Shown here: piece by piece, positions 1-9,394 of the stretch
Position numbering within the stretch: position 1 is the first letter of the stretch
How the letters are laid out: every line of letters starts with the position of its first letter
Assembly: GCA_016342415.1 (NCBI GenBank)
Contig: JAEIOD010000019.1
Span: 32,264-96,263 of the forward strand
Length of the DNA: 64,000 nucleotides
Direction of reading: 5' to 3'
From: Clostridiales bacterium
GTDB lineage: Bacteria > Bacillota > Clostridia > Peptostreptococcales > Acidaminobacteraceae
Made by a program: the position numbers and the translations under genes
Notes under the pieces: generated by a model
Databases searched by the model: none
The model's input: the letters and a program-made list of their open reading frames with translations, nothing else
What the model was told of the DNA's origin: nothing

Positions 1-825
1 AGTGAGGAAAACACAGATAGTGATGATGTAGAGGGTGAGATAGATGGAGTCATTGATAATGATATCGATGGTGATATACCTTATTTTCTTGAAGATAGAA
101 ATAAAAATAGAGAAATCTATAGTAATGCTGAATTTTCTAGAGAAGTATTTGAAATTGGGAAAGGTGATTTATCTAAAGAGGATAAAGATGATATCCTTAA
201 CACTTTAAATTTACTATATAAAGTAGTTCATCTTGGTGAGGATAAATCAATCTTAGCTGGACACGTAGAAGGTGTAAGTAATTTAAGTGTGACTGATGCG
301 AGATTTAACGGTTTCGTTAATAGTATGGAGGAGTTGCCGGATTATGGAATAGATTATTCGATTCAAATTAGTGAGAATGTTCATCAAGTGCATATTCGTT
401 TAGCTGAAGTAATGGGCGACGGTACAGCTGGTCATAAGCATAAATCAAGAACAATTCCTACTACTTATAATACAGAAACAAAATTACTGTCATTCCAAGA
501 AACCATACAACGTCATCCTTTAGATGTAAAGGCTTCAAGTGAAATGTTTACTATTCATGCATATATGGTTGAAGCTAATACAGAAGTCACAAAAGTATAT
601 TTGGCGATTACAAACAATTCAGATCATAGTCAAGAATTTATTAAGGTGCCAGAAGTTGTTGCTACAATTGTTGCTTTAGATGGAACAGAAGGAAAGATTA
701 AACTAAGTATTTTTGATTCTGAATCGAGTGATTTAGTCTTTAGTGATAAACCACGGTATACAGTAGCCACTGTAAGAGCAATGTTTGATACTATAACAAG
801 CATTGAGTTTATTACAGAAGAATAG
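1..825 (+). CDS. Unrecognised protein, 5' end cut by the window
   Basis: The reading frame is open from base 1 with no stop before TAG at 823-825, so this is the 3' part of a longer gene and the GTG at 289 is only an internal codon. The first 35 or so residues are very rich in Asp and Glu, followed by a mixed alpha/beta-looking region of about 240 residues without Cys clusters, membrane segments or motifs I know. It is followed by a strong terminator at 853-902, so it ends its transcription unit. The function is unknown. Confidence 0.7.
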   Translation, partial: SEENTDSDDVEGEIDGVIDNDIDGDIPYFLEDRNKNREIYSNAEFSREVFEIGKGDLSKEDKDDILNTLNLLYKVVHLGEDKSILAGHVEGVSNLSVTDARFNGFVNSMEELPDYGIDYSIQISENVHQVHIRLAEVMGDGTAGHKHKSRTIPTTYNTETKLLSFQETIQRHPLDVKASSEMFTIHAYMVEANTEVTKVYLAITNNSDHSQEFIKVPEVVATIVALDGTEGKIKLSIFDSESSDLVFSDKPRYTVATVRAMFDTITSIEFITEE

Positions 826-852
826 AAATAAGATCCCATGCAATTAAAATGG

Positions 853-902
853 ACCCTATAGACGAGAAACTAACAAGTGACTCGTTTATAGGGTGTTTTT
901 TT
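853..902 (+). terminator. Intrinsic terminator
   Basis: Arms 853-866 and 881-894 form a 14-bp stem with one mismatch around a 14-base loop, followed by a T run at 895-902. It closes the unit that enters from the left edge. Confidence 0.85.
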
Positions 903-930
903 AGATAGTGAAAATAATCTAATTTTTCTA

Positions 931-959
931 TTGCTAGTTATTCTGAGTAACTGTATAAT
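931..959 (+). promoter_or_regulatory. Sigma-A-type promoter
   Basis: TTGCTA at 931-936 and a consensus TATAAT at 954-959 are separated by exactly 17 bp. The site lies about 57 bp ahead of the ATG at 1016 and just after a terminator, so it probably drives the four-gene group 1016-3651. Confidence 0.7.
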
Positions 960-1015
960 TAAAATATATTAAAGAAACTTTAGCATCTATTAAAGAATCA
1001 GTATTGAGGTGAAAT

Positions 1016-1921
1016 ATGAGTAATGAAAAAATCAACACCAAAAAAGCTAAAAAGCGAAGAGGAGAAGATCTGTCTGAATATTTCTACAGTAAGATTTTTG
1101 ACTATTTAGAAGACTGGGAATCTGAGTACTTAAGAAATATTCTGTTTGGTCTACAATTTGCAGATTTACCACTGATTGTAAAAGAAAGTGGAACAGATAC
1201 AGTATTTAAAGAAGGGGATGACTCAATACATGCATTGATTTTCAAACTAGCAAGATTCAATTATCATAAGGAATTTCCATTTGGTTATAAAGAGGAAGAG
1301 TACAATAGGCATTATAAAAAAATGAAGAAAAGAAGAGATGATATTAAAACAGGATTACTGCCCCCTCCTAAATTTCGATTGAAAGAGTCATCTGGATTAA
1401 AGGAAATGATGAAATACATCGATAATAAGAAGTTTGGTGATCAAAGAGCTAAGCCAAAGGTAAAAGGTAAGACTTTAATTTTGCCCAGACACTATTTGCT
1501 TACACATGGCAAACCAAAGTTTAGAGATTTAGTAAACATATCATTTTTGAATAATTTTGATAATGTTGAAGTACCTCTAAATTATCTACTTAAAAATAAT
1601 TATAATTCATATAAAGGTGACAATTATGATTGTGTCTCTTTAGTAAAAATAATAAATGACTTGACCAATGGACAAGGTTTAAGAGAGTATGAAATGGCAA
1701 ATGAATTATTTGAAAGATTCGAGATTATTTGTTTCAATCTATTTATGTATCCACTTAAAGGACAATACGTCGAAACGTTTATGAAATTTTTAATTGCGTT
1801 TCAAATAGGTCATCCAGACATCTATATAAAAGATGTATCAGGTAAAGGATATAGCGTATATAAGAAATATTCATTTTATGATGATTTAGTGAATTCAAGA
1901 ATAGATATCAGTGTAAAATAA
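1016..1921 (+). CDS. Unrecognised 301-residue protein
   Basis: The ATG follows a GAGGTG ribosome site at 1005-1010. The N-terminus is Lys/Arg-rich (residues 1-16) and the rest is a soluble protein rich in aromatic and charged residues. I see no signal peptide, membrane helix, Cys pairs or known catalytic motif. It is first in a close series of four genes (gaps or overlaps of 15 bp or less) reading toward the Tad locus, so these four probably work together, but nothing in the sequence says how. Confidence 0.7.
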   Translation: MSNEKINTKKAKKRRGEDLSEYFYSKIFDYLEDWESEYLRNILFGLQFADLPLIVKESGTDTVFKEGDDSIHALIFKLARFNYHKEFPFGYKEEEYNRHYKKMKKRRDDIKTGLLPPPKFRLKESSGLKEMMKYIDNKKFGDQRAKPKVKGKTLILPRHYLLTHGKPKFRDLVNISFLNNFDNVEVPLNYLLKNNYNSYKGDNYDCVSLVKIINDLTNGQGLREYEMANELFERFEIICFNLFMYPLKGQYVETFMKFLIAFQIGHPDIYIKDVSGKGYSVYKKYSFYDDLVNSRIDISVK

Positions 1922-1936
1922 CAGGAGGAAAAACAC

Positions 1937-2497
1937 ATGACATTAGTAATTAGTATTGTAGCATTATTGATAGCTGTAGCAGCTGTACTCATACCTTTAT
2001 TAGATAAAGATTTGAGACGGGCCTATATATTTGTAAAACATTCGAAGGCACTAGATAATTTTAAGGGAGAACATCTAACCTACAATGAATATAATATTCC
2101 TCTTAGGTGGTATGGTACCGTTTATCATTTGAAAAACGATTTAGTGAACATGGCCACACATACTCTGAATATGTTTTACTCAGAGATGAAAGAAGTGACA
2201 GAAGCAGTATTCTATGTTAATTTAAAGGACTATCAATGTATATCAGAAAACACATACAAACTACTTATAGAAGATCCTCATACTGAAGCCTGGACACATT
2301 ACATAAAGTTAGACCGCGAATTTGTTGAAGCAAATCTAGACAAGTTAGTTAGAGTTGAGGCTGAAATAGTGTCAAAAGAAACAGATGATGGTGTCATATT
2401 TTATCAAGAAAGTACACAACACAAGTTGATAATAAAACCTATGAAAGTTGAGGCAACAGGCATTCCAACCTTGTTGCATGATTTTGGAAGGAGATAA
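1937..2497 (+). CDS. Unrecognised membrane-anchored protein
   Basis: The ATG follows AGGAGG at 1923-1928. Residues 3-25 form one hydrophobic helix, followed by a basic stretch (DLRR) and about 155 soluble residues. This suggests a single N-terminal anchor with the bulk of the protein on one face of the membrane. There are no family motifs I recognise. It is the second gene of the 1016-3651 group. Confidence 0.7.
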   Translation: MTLVISIVALLIAVAAVLIPLLDKDLRRAYIFVKHSKALDNFKGEHLTYNEYNIPLRWYGTVYHLKNDLVNMATHTLNMFYSEMKEVTEAVFYVNLKDYQCISENTYKLLIEDPHTEAWTHYIKLDREFVEANLDKLVRVEAEIVSKETDDGVIFYQESTQHKLIIKPMKVEATGIPTLLHDFGRR

Positions 2498-2498
2498 C

Positions 2499-3254
2499 AT
2501 GGCAAAAAGCAAAATAGTACAATTTCCAAATAGAGTTATTAAATCGATCAAAGATAATCTTTCCAGCGAAAAAAAAGTGAAAGAAGATAGAGTGCAAATA
2601 GTTAGCTTCGATATGAATGATAGAGAAACACAAGCTTATCTCTTCCCAGTTAAGATGTATTATGAGTCGCGGTATGATACTTATTATATATTAACTAGAT
2701 TGGGTGATATTACAACTTCTGTTGATTGTAGCAAACATATTAGAATACCTAAAGACAGTCTTGAAGATACAGAGAAATGGGTCTATCCTACAGAAAATTC
2801 AGTCGCGACAAAGATGGAAATAGACAATTACAGATTAATTTCTGAAAAGTATTTATTTTTACCTATCAAGCATGAGCATTTTTATCGTAAAGAGACTAAT
2901 TTGGATAAAAAGAAACGTTTCCTAACTACTTTGAGGAATATTGGTTCTCAAGTTAATATTAGATTAGAAAATGGAGATAACTTATTACTCTCTGATAAGC
3001 CGAATGCTTACGGACTAATCGAGTTTACTGATGATGGTAAATTACTAGCGAAACATGGTCATTTTGTACATGGTGTATCAAAAAAGCGTATACAGATGCA
3101 GAAAGACATATTAGTGTCTCTTGTGCCTCGAGGTAGCACAAGATATTTTGCTAGAGTGAAGCTTGATAACGGCATTGAGTATAATAGAGCTGAGACTGGT
3201 TTTGTTAGACATCAAAAGTATCTATATAGGGAGTTAGTTGAGTATGAAGGGTAA
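2499..3254 (+). CDS. Unrecognised 251-residue protein
   Basis: I place the start at ATG 2499, directly after GGAAGGAG at 2486-2493. The frame is open further upstream to 2448, but that would overlap the previous gene by 50 bp. The protein is soluble and highly charged, with a Lys-rich N-terminus and no motifs I recognise. A C-terminal stretch (residues about 165-245) has the alternating pattern of a small beta domain. It overlaps the next gene by 11 bp, which suggests coupled translation. Confidence 0.65.
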   Translation: MAKSKIVQFPNRVIKSIKDNLSSEKKVKEDRVQIVSFDMNDRETQAYLFPVKMYYESRYDTYYILTRLGDITTSVDCSKHIRIPKDSLEDTEKWVYPTENSVATKMEIDNYRLISEKYLFLPIKHEHFYRKETNLDKKKRFLTTLRNIGSQVNIRLENGDNLLLSDKPNAYGLIEFTDDGKLLAKHGHFVHGVSKKRIQMQKDILVSLVPRGSTRYFARVKLDNGIEYNRAETGFVRHQKYLYRELVEYEG

Positions 3255-3651
3255 AGTAAATATTTATTATGAGTGTGTCATCAATCCTAAATCTGTTAAT
3301 AAGTTACGTCAGATACCGAATTTAAATACCTTGCTTTTGAATTCAATTGAAGTACTTAACCAAGAGCTTACAATTAGAAAAAAGCAAAAGGGTAATGGGA
3401 TTAAAGAAGCTCAATATACTCAGGCTGCTTCAATTGTCTCTATCGTATATGTAAATGATTCAGTAGTAATAGTTTTTGAGTCAGATGGTGATCTAAGTCC
3501 TAAACAAATGATACGACGTATTAAGGTAAAATTATGGGATATATTTAGAGAAAAATATGATATAACTAAGGCTAATACTTTTTGGTTAAGAGCAGATGAT
3601 ATTAAATCAATGGAGTACAAATCAGAATGTGATACTACAAAAAACATATAA
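3244..3651 (+). CDS. Unrecognised 135-residue protein
   Basis: ATG 3244 lies 10 bases after AGGGAG at 3228-3233; a TTG at 3238 is possible but too close to that site. The protein is small and soluble with an alpha/beta pattern and Lys-rich segments. No family is recognised. It is the last gene of the group and is followed by a hairpin and T run at 3751-3786. Confidence 0.6.
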   Translation: MKGKVNIYYECVINPKSVNKLRQIPNLNTLLLNSIEVLNQELTIRKKQKGNGIKEAQYTQAASIVSIVYVNDSVVIVFESDGDLSPKQMIRRIKVKLWDIFREKYDITKANTFWLRADDIKSMEYKSECDTTKNI

Positions 3652-3750
3652 AAAACATTCGGAAAATATATAAGTTGTATTTGTAATATGTATGATGTGA
3701 TATCACAGGTAACATTTAACATGAGGATAATTCCGAGACCGCCTCATGTG

Positions 3751-3786
3751 TACCTACTGCGTATACGCATGGGTAGTCTTTTTTAT
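3751..3786 (+). terminator. Probable intrinsic terminator
   Basis: CTAC-TGCG at 3753-3760 pairs with CGCA at 3766-3769 and GTAG at 3773-3776 around TATA, with a three-base bulge, and a T run follows. A second inverted repeat (ATGAGG 3721-3726 with CCTCAT 3742-3747) sits just upstream. It ends the 1016-3651 unit. Confidence 0.55.
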
Positions 3787-3848
3787 GGTATTTTGTACTC
3801 TCAATTCATTAACAATTTGTAATGAATAAAAAAAATATATAATTATTG

Positions 3849-3877
3849 TTGACATTTTATATGTTATTAGATATTAT
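3849..3877 (+). promoter_or_regulatory. Sigma-A promoter of the Tad operon leader
   Basis: A consensus TTGACA at 3849-3854 and TATTAT at 3872-3877 are spaced by 17 bp. Transcription should start near 3884, about 60 bases before the riboswitch, so the riboswitch is in its leader. Confidence 0.75.
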
Positions 3878-3940
3878 CTTGTTAGTTACACAGTATGTAG
3901 TCTTATATGCAACATATTTTACACAATAATATTAATATAA

Positions 3941-4022
3941 CATTAATTTCAAAGGCAAACTTACCGCGAGGTAAGGACGCAAAGCGAGGGTCTCTCTGAG
4001 ATAGCCAGATACACTTTAATGA
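3941..4022 (+). promoter_or_regulatory. Cyclic di-GMP-I (GEMM-I) riboswitch
   Basis: The conserved blocks of the class are present in order: GGCAAAC at 3954-3960, a TTACC/GGTAA stem capped by a GCGA (GNRA) tetraloop at 3961-3974, GGACGCAAAGC at 3975-3985, then GATAGCC near 4009-4015. CATTAA at 3941-3946 can pair with TTTAATG at 4016-4022 to close the P1 stem. It precedes an intrinsic terminator by only 7 bases, so it probably works by transcriptional control. Whether c-di-GMP turns the operon on or off cannot be read reliably from the sequence alone. Confidence 0.88.
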
Positions 4023-4029
4023 AGAACTT

Positions 4030-4056
4030 AACTCATGTTCTAGCATGGGTTTTTTT
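4030..4056 (+). terminator. Riboswitch-controlled terminator
   Basis: AACTCATG at 4030-4037 pairs with CATGGGTT at 4044-4051 (one G-T pair) around a six-base loop, followed by five Ts. Its position between the aptamer and the first gene makes it the expression platform. Confidence 0.8.
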
Positions 4057-4094
4057 ACGTTCAAAAATATATATAAAATATGAAAGGGTGACAA

Positions 4095-4412
4095 ATGATT
4101 TACGATATCAATCCATTTTTAGGTTCACAGAAAGAGGCAATAGAGGAAATAATAATGATTGTAGAACTGTACACAAGAGATAAATTATCTGCATCAGCAT
4201 TCGAACAATTAATCACAGACTTTTTAAAGTTACACTTTAAATTATTAGTAGATACTATATCTGAAGAAAAAGTAAAGATAAAAGGTACAGCAAAACAGAA
4301 GCTTGGTAAGAAAAGAATTATTTTAGTTTCTAAATGTTTAGAGAGAAACAGTTTAGCAGAACTCGAAAACATAGAAACAGGAGTATTCAAACTTTCCCCA
4401 AAACCTGCCTAA
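4095..4412 (+). CDS. Small unrecognised protein, first gene of the Tad operon
   Basis: This 105-residue soluble protein starts at ATG 4095 after GAAAGGGTG. It is the first gene downstream of the c-di-GMP riboswitch. The N-terminal half is predicted helical and acidic, the C-terminal half basic. No motif is recognised. Its position suggests a role in pilus assembly or its control, but that is inference from context only. Confidence 0.65.
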   Translation: MIYDINPFLGSQKEAIEEIIMIVELYTRDKLSASAFEQLITDFLKLHFKLLVDTISEEKVKIKGTAKQKLGKKRIILVSKCLERNSLAELENIETGVFKLSPKPA

Positions 4413-4430
4413 ATCTGTGACGAGAATTTA
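4409..4430 (+). repeat. Intra-operon hairpin with GTGACGA loop, copy 1
   Basis: Arms near 4409-4415 and 4424-4430 flank the loop TGTGACGA. A near-identical hairpin with the same loop occurs at 11342-11366, also between a small gene and the next gene of the same operon. No T run follows, so it is not a terminator. Confidence 0.5.
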
Positions 4431-4474
4431 TGAGGTAATGATAAGCTTATTATAGGGAGCAAAAGGAGGTATTC

Positions 4475-6013
4475 ATGAAGGTTCTTAGTATAATGCCAAA
4501 TGTTGAAGGCATTGAAGAGATAATCAATGACGTTAAAGACCAACTTGGAGTAAAAGTTGATTTAAGAACAAATTTTCTACAATCTAAACAAAGTATATCA
4601 TCGTATGATGTTGTGATAGTACATCAATTAGTTACACCGTCTGCACCATTAGAGTCGCAGGACTTTGATGAATTAACAGATTTAAATCCCAAGGCAACAA
4701 TTATCCCGTTGGTACAAACAGAACCAGGTGATGAACTTTATAAGAAGTTGTTTTCACTAGGGTTATACAACGCTCTTAGATTGGAACATAGTGATGCAGA
4801 TAGTATTGTAAACCTTATAAGAGAAAACAGAAGTCGAAATGATGCGAAGGCTTACTATAATATTACATCATCAAGTTTTAAAGAGATTGATGATTCTATA
4901 TTATCAGATGCACAGATTAAAAGAACGATTAGTTACTTTAGGACAGCAGGCAGTAATATTGACGAAGTATTTGAAAACACATGTAATTCTATTAATAAAA
5001 GACAAATACTTTATCTGATACAAAACTTACCCGAAGATGTAAAGGAAGTACTTCAAGATAATGAATTGTACAAATCTTTTGAAAAGACTATGCAGAGTAA
5101 TGACAGTTGTGATCAGAAAACAATCATTATTGAGCAATCAGTCACTAAAGAGCAGATAGTAGAGAAGACCGCTATAGTAAATAAAGTTTCTACTAAAAGA
5201 AAGTTATTCACGGTTTATGGTAATTCAGAGTTGTGTGCTGAGATGGCTTATGTAGCTGCTAAAAATTGCAAAGAAAACATATTAGTAATTGATGTAGAAC
5301 CATTAGTACCAGATATCCATTATGTATATGGTCTGAAAGAAACCTCTAATGAGGGCATAACAATAAACAACCTCTATACAGAGTCATCTTTCTTACAGGC
5401 ATATGAACTGGCTTCATCTAAAAGTTTGACCTATGACTTGCTAAGTAATATAGCAGTCAGATATAAATTTGATAATCTTCATATATTGACAGGTAATGAT
5501 CATGTAAAGAGACACGAGTCTTTTGATTGGCGTCAGTTAGAGAGTATTGTTGCAATTGCACTAGACGTATATGGTGCGGTTTTCGTAAATGTACCGGAGG
5601 ACCACTATGATTCAAATGTATTGTTCATGATAACGCATCCTAGATCCTCGTTACTAATTCCTTTCAATGGTGGCGCTGTAGACTTAAGAGGGAAAATGAA
5701 AACTATTGAAGTTCTAAAACAGTCTCAAAATATATCATTAAAGAATGTTAAGTACGTTCCTTTTGAATATACAAGCAATAACATATCTGAGGATGAACTT
5801 AAAAAATTAACAAAAGGTATGTACCTTGGGAAGATTTCTCATGATAGTGGAAGAGTAAAAGCAAGAAATGATTTGTTGGGTAATTATGTAGGAAACATGT
5901 CTAGAAAAATAGAAGATGAGTATCGCGATATATTAGAGAAGTTAGGTATGAATACTAAGGTTAAGCTTTCAGAAAAAATTGGACGATTGTTCAAGAAAGG
6001 AGGAAGTAAATGA
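4475..6013 (+). CDS. tadZ: TadZ/CpaE-like pilus assembly protein
   Basis: This 512-residue protein has an N-terminal receiver-like domain (about 1-120), a linker, and a MinD/ParA-like fold from about residue 245 (alternating strands, IDVE-type Asp after the second strand). The usual Walker A Gly-Lys-Thr is not visible; the P-loop position reads YGNSELCAE, so ATP binding may be lost, as in some TadZ proteins. TadZ/CpaE proteins place the Tad machine at a cell site. It starts at ATG 4475 after AAAGGAGG and its TGA overlaps the tadA ATG (ATGA). Identification rests on fold pattern plus position before tadA. Confidence 0.75.
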   Translation: MKVLSIMPNVEGIEEIINDVKDQLGVKVDLRTNFLQSKQSISSYDVVIVHQLVTPSAPLESQDFDELTDLNPKATIIPLVQTEPGDELYKKLFSLGLYNALRLEHSDADSIVNLIRENRSRNDAKAYYNITSSSFKEIDDSILSDAQIKRTISYFRTAGSNIDEVFENTCNSINKRQILYLIQNLPEDVKEVLQDNELYKSFEKTMQSNDSCDQKTIIIEQSVTKEQIVEKTAIVNKVSTKRKLFTVYGNSELCAEMAYVAAKNCKENILVIDVEPLVPDIHYVYGLKETSNEGITINNLYTESSFLQAYELASSKSLTYDLLSNIAVRYKFDNLHILTGNDHVKRHESFDWRQLESIVAIALDVYGAVFVNVPEDHYDSNVLFMITHPRSSLLIPFNGGAVDLRGKMKTIEVLKQSQNISLKNVKYVPFEYTSNNISEDELKKLTKGMYLGKISHDSGRVKARNDLLGNYVGNMSRKIEDEYRDILEKLGMNTKVKLSEKIGRLFKKGGSK

Positions 6014-7209
6014 CCAGATTAAATACAATTCATGCAAAACACTTTAACAGTGATGGTAATGATGCGATTAACCATGTTGAAATGGATAAAACAAAAGTAA
6101 TCACTAATGCAGTTGATATTCTACTAACTGAAAATGCAGACTTGATTGTTGATATCGAAAGTGGCAAAAAGAAGAGGAAAGAACTTGAAGGAAAAATCAT
6201 CGAAATTGCCAATAATAAAAAATTACATATTGATGATAGAACTGAATTGATAGTGGGTGTTCACAACTACTTATTCAATTATGGTAAGTTACAGCCCTTA
6301 GTAGAAGATGAAGATGTATCAGATATTGATTTTACAGCTTACAATCATGGCATCATAAAACGTAATGGTGTTAAAGAGCTTTTACCGAGTAAATACTTGT
6401 TCGGTAGCGAAAGAGATTTCCAAAGGTTTGCAAAAACTTTGATTGTAAGAAATGAAGGGATAATAAATGAAAACTTATCACATGAACGAGTTGCAGACGA
6501 AAGATATCGACTTAGAATAAACGTTGCTATACCACCTAGAAATCTAAAGTACACCTCGATGAATATAAGAAAACATAGACAAAATCCTTATACACTAGAT
6601 GACCTTGTTAATCTTGGCATGATCAATAAAGAGCAAAAGTCCTTTTTATTAAATATAGTAAGAGAGAATAAGAAGTTTTTATTAGTAGGAAAAGGTGCTT
6701 CAGGTAAAACAACACTATTGAGAGCTATGATGATGAATGCAGATCCGTTAGACACATACTTGGTAATGGAAAAAGATACAGAATTATATTTCAACCAAAA
6801 CAACTTTATACAACAGAGAATAAAAAAAGAGAATCATGGTGGTATAACAGTAACGCTTGGTGACTTAGTAAAAGATGGTCTTACAATGTCATTAGACGGA
6901 TATGTTGTCGGTGAAATAGTAGGCGATGAAGCATGGCACTTTATTAACGCTGGTGTTACTGATCATATGGTTGCTGGCTCACTTCATGCTCTCAGTGCAA
7001 AAGATGCGTCTAATCGACTATTGAGTATGGTAGAAACTTTTAATCCTGGACCTAAATCAGAGACAATCTTAGGATTAATTGCGAGATCATTAGATTACAT
7101 TATTCACATGAAGGACTTTAAAATAAATGAGATAGCGGAAGTGAAAGGCTATGATTATGATAAAAACAAAGTCGATACTGAAATAATAGATGTAGGTGAT
7201 GTAATATGA
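6010..7209 (+). CDS. tadA: TadA/CpaF secretion ATPase
   Basis: This is the hexameric motor ATPase of Tad/type IV-like pili, acting on the cytoplasmic face of the membrane. The Walker A motif GKGASGKT is at residues 227-234, a Walker B-like GYVVGEIVGDEAW follows about 80 residues later, and a His-containing SLHA motif comes after it. The N-terminal 120 residues match the usual helical domain of CpaF. At 399 residues it is within the family's normal length. It overlaps tadZ and tadB by ATGA at both ends, indicating coupled translation. Confidence 0.93.
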   Translation: MTRLNTIHAKHFNSDGNDAINHVEMDKTKVITNAVDILLTENADLIVDIESGKKKRKELEGKIIEIANNKKLHIDDRTELIVGVHNYLFNYGKLQPLVEDEDVSDIDFTAYNHGIIKRNGVKELLPSKYLFGSERDFQRFAKTLIVRNEGIINENLSHERVADERYRLRINVAIPPRNLKYTSMNIRKHRQNPYTLDDLVNLGMINKEQKSFLLNIVRENKKFLLVGKGASGKTTLLRAMMMNADPLDTYLVMEKDTELYFNQNNFIQQRIKKENHGGITVTLGDLVKDGLTMSLDGYVVGEIVGDEAWHFINAGVTDHMVAGSLHALSAKDASNRLLSMVETFNPGPKSETILGLIARSLDYIIHMKDFKINEIAEVKGYDYDKNKVDTEIIDVGDVI

Positions 7210-8198
7210 TTGAAAATCTAATGAACTTGCTTCATACCAATACTGTTACAGGAATGGTTCTCGAAATAGGAATAATTGGACTATTCATTTTAATCGCAAT
7301 AATGATTGTTAAATCAGTGTATTCGGGGAATACCAAAAAACTTAAGAATTCATTTACTGACTTACTTAATAAAGATAGAGAAGTTAACTATAACAAATAT
7401 TACTCAGTTAATAGGGGTGTAGATGTTGATATGGGGAAGCTTGATGAAATGCAAATGCACTTTATTGAACGTTCTAACATTAAACAGTATATACCTTTTA
7501 TGAATCTCTACTTGTTACTTTTTATACTTAGTATGGTTTTTGTTATTTCAACTGTTATGATGCTACCAGTAGTTGGTAACATTATAACCGCCTCTATATT
7601 GGCAGCTGTAGTATCAAGTGTACCTTTAATGATATTAGACCTGTTGGGTAAGCAGATGTCAGAGAGAGCAAGACGTGACTTATATACTTATATATCAACT
7701 TTAAAGTCATGGGCAAATATGAAGTCTGATATTGTCTTCATATTTGATAGGACAGCGCAAGGAGTCACAGGTCCATTGTCATCACACACAAGACAAATGG
7801 TTGCTCAGATCAAAGCCGGTTTACCAGCTGATGTGGCTTTAGAATTACTTAGATTAAAGGTTAATAATCAATACTTTGATACGTTCATCTTAAATATAAG
7901 TCAGGCATTTGATAATCAAGGAGATCTAGTAAAGCTACTGGCTAAACTTGAAAAAGAAGCGTTCAAGCTAGAGAAAGCATACAACGATAGAAAGATTAGG
8001 ACTTTACTAGATAGAACCTTAGTATTCGGTTTTATGATAGTAACATTAATAATCGCTGTATCACTATTATATGGTAATGAAACAGTGAGAGATACTTTTG
8101 TAGATACGACAGGCGGACAGATCGTATTAGCACTATCAACATTAGTGTTTGCCCTAGGTATCTTCTTACAATTTAGAATCACGAACTTTGAACATTAG
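7206..8198 (+). CDS. tadB: TadB-like inner platform protein
   Basis: This 330-residue membrane protein has helices near residues 15-36, 97-118, 122-145, 275-295 and 302-322 and a type II secretion F-like cytoplasmic helical region between the third and fourth. The layout and its place directly after tadA match TadB, the first of the two platform proteins that TadA drives. Its ATG overlaps the tadA stop. Confidence 0.87.
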   Translation: MIENLMNLLHTNTVTGMVLEIGIIGLFILIAIMIVKSVYSGNTKKLKNSFTDLLNKDREVNYNKYYSVNRGVDVDMGKLDEMQMHFIERSNIKQYIPFMNLYLLLFILSMVFVISTVMMLPVVGNIITASILAAVVSSVPLMILDLLGKQMSERARRDLYTYISTLKSWANMKSDIVFIFDRTAQGVTGPLSSHTRQMVAQIKAGLPADVALELLRLKVNNQYFDTFILNISQAFDNQGDLVKLLAKLEKEAFKLEKAYNDRKIRTLLDRTLVFGFMIVTLIIAVSLLYGNETVRDTFVDTTGGQIVLALSTLVFALGIFLQFRITNFEH

Positions 8199-8206
8199 GA
8201 GGTTAA

Positions 8207-9124
8207 ATGGAAAGATTAGTAGATTTTTTAGTTGAAAATATTCACATAGTATCTTTCATCTATGAGGCATTCGTTTTTTCGATTTTTCTCTATCTATCTT
8301 ATAGTATAGTTCGTAGCTTACATGACAGAGATTTCACATACAAAAACATTACAACGATTCATAATGGTATGAGATTTGCAGACATGGTTGGTATAAAGGA
8401 AAGAAAAAGAAAAAAACCACTATACGAGCAGTTCAATTTCATTAAGGCAGCAACCGATAAGGCAAAAGTAAAATTTCTCCTATTAGATGAAGAAAGATCA
8501 ATAGTAATTAACACGTACTTATTAATGAAATATGTGTTCCCAATAGTCATATTTTTTATAGCAATGATGCAAGGTATAGATGTGGTAGGTAGAGCTGTCA
8601 TTGTTTTACCGATTATATGGATTTCACCAGAGATCTATATTAAAGTCAAACAGAATCAACATGTTAAGAGCTTTGAGAATTATTCATATAAATTATTCAA
8701 ATTTATCAACAATCAAAGATCTGCTGGGGTACCAACTCAAAAGATTATTACTAAGTTACATTTAGTTGTAAATGATGAAAAGCTAAAGAAGAGATTAATT
8801 TCTTTTGCAGCAGATTATATTGCAAACAATAATTATGATGAATCCTTTAAAAAGCATATAAAAAAATATTACTCAACGTCCGATGCATTGGCAGTTGATA
8901 ATGCCCTAAGTCAAGGATTGAATGTAGGTGATAGATATACAATATCTGACGAATCAGAAGAGCTAATGTTCGACAAATATCTAGCTTACATAGATTATGA
9001 GACAGAAAGAAAGAAATTTAAAAGTGTACTCGTAGCGTCGCTATTTGCTTTTACACTTTTAGGTTTAGTAGGTTATCCATTAGTAATGGATATGTTTAAA
9101 TCAATAGAAATAATTTTCGGTTAA
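8207..9124 (+). CDS. tadC: TadC-like inner platform protein
   Basis: This 305-residue membrane protein starts at ATG 8207 after TAGGAGG. Helices lie near residues 12-32, 105-120, 125-145 and 280-300, with a soluble helical region between the third and fourth, the same plan as TadB but more divergent. It is taken as TadC, the partner platform subunit, mainly from order (A-B-C) and topology. Confidence 0.82.
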   Translation: MERLVDFLVENIHIVSFIYEAFVFSIFLYLSYSIVRSLHDRDFTYKNITTIHNGMRFADMVGIKERKRKKPLYEQFNFIKAATDKAKVKFLLLDEERSIVINTYLLMKYVFPIVIFFIAMMQGIDVVGRAVIVLPIIWISPEIYIKVKQNQHVKSFENYSYKLFKFINNQRSAGVPTQKIITKLHLVVNDEKLKKRLISFAADYIANNNYDESFKKHIKKYYSTSDALAVDNALSQGLNVGDRYTISDESEELMFDKYLAYIDYETERKKFKSVLVASLFAFTLLGLVGYPLVMDMFKSIEIIFG

Positions 9125-9137
9125 AAGGAGAGAGACA

Positions 9138-9371
9138 ATGAAAGATTTAATGATTAAGGCTTATGTAGTAGTAAAGAGACAAATGAAAGATGTTCTAAAC
9201 AATGAGACTGGTGATGCAGGTGTTGGTTTTATTCTTACAATCGCAGCAGCTCTTATTGTAGCAGGTTTTGTATTTATTCCAGGTTTAAGAGCATTTGGTT
9301 CTACTATTATGGCTGCAATAAACTCATGGTGGACAACTGACATCTCACCACAAATCTTCCCATCATCTTAA
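9138..9371 (+). CDS. Flp/Tad pilin-like small protein
   Basis: This 77-residue protein begins after AAGGAGAG. It has a basic, polar first 24 residues, then TGDAGVGF followed by a hydrophobic helix (about residues 31-50) and a short C-terminal tail. This is the form of a Tad major pilin. The Glu at +5 after a Gly cleavage site, usual for Flp prepilins, is not evident; the TG(x)xGVG motif recurs in the protein at 9782. No prepilin peptidase gene is in the window. Confidence 0.7.
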   Translation: MKDLMIKAYVVVKRQMKDVLNNETGDAGVGFILTIAAALIVAGFVFIPGLRAFGSTIMAAINSWWTTDISPQIFPSS

Positions 9372-9394
9372 TATGATGGGATAAGGAGGATTTT

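Noticed and set aside
289..825. A separate gene starting at GTG 289
   Set aside because: The same frame is open to base 1 with normal codon use and there is no ribosome site at 289, so it is the end of a longer gene.
3903..4094. Minus-strand frame of 63 codons over the leader
   Set aside because: It lies opposite the c-di-GMP riboswitch and its terminator, which explain the sequence.
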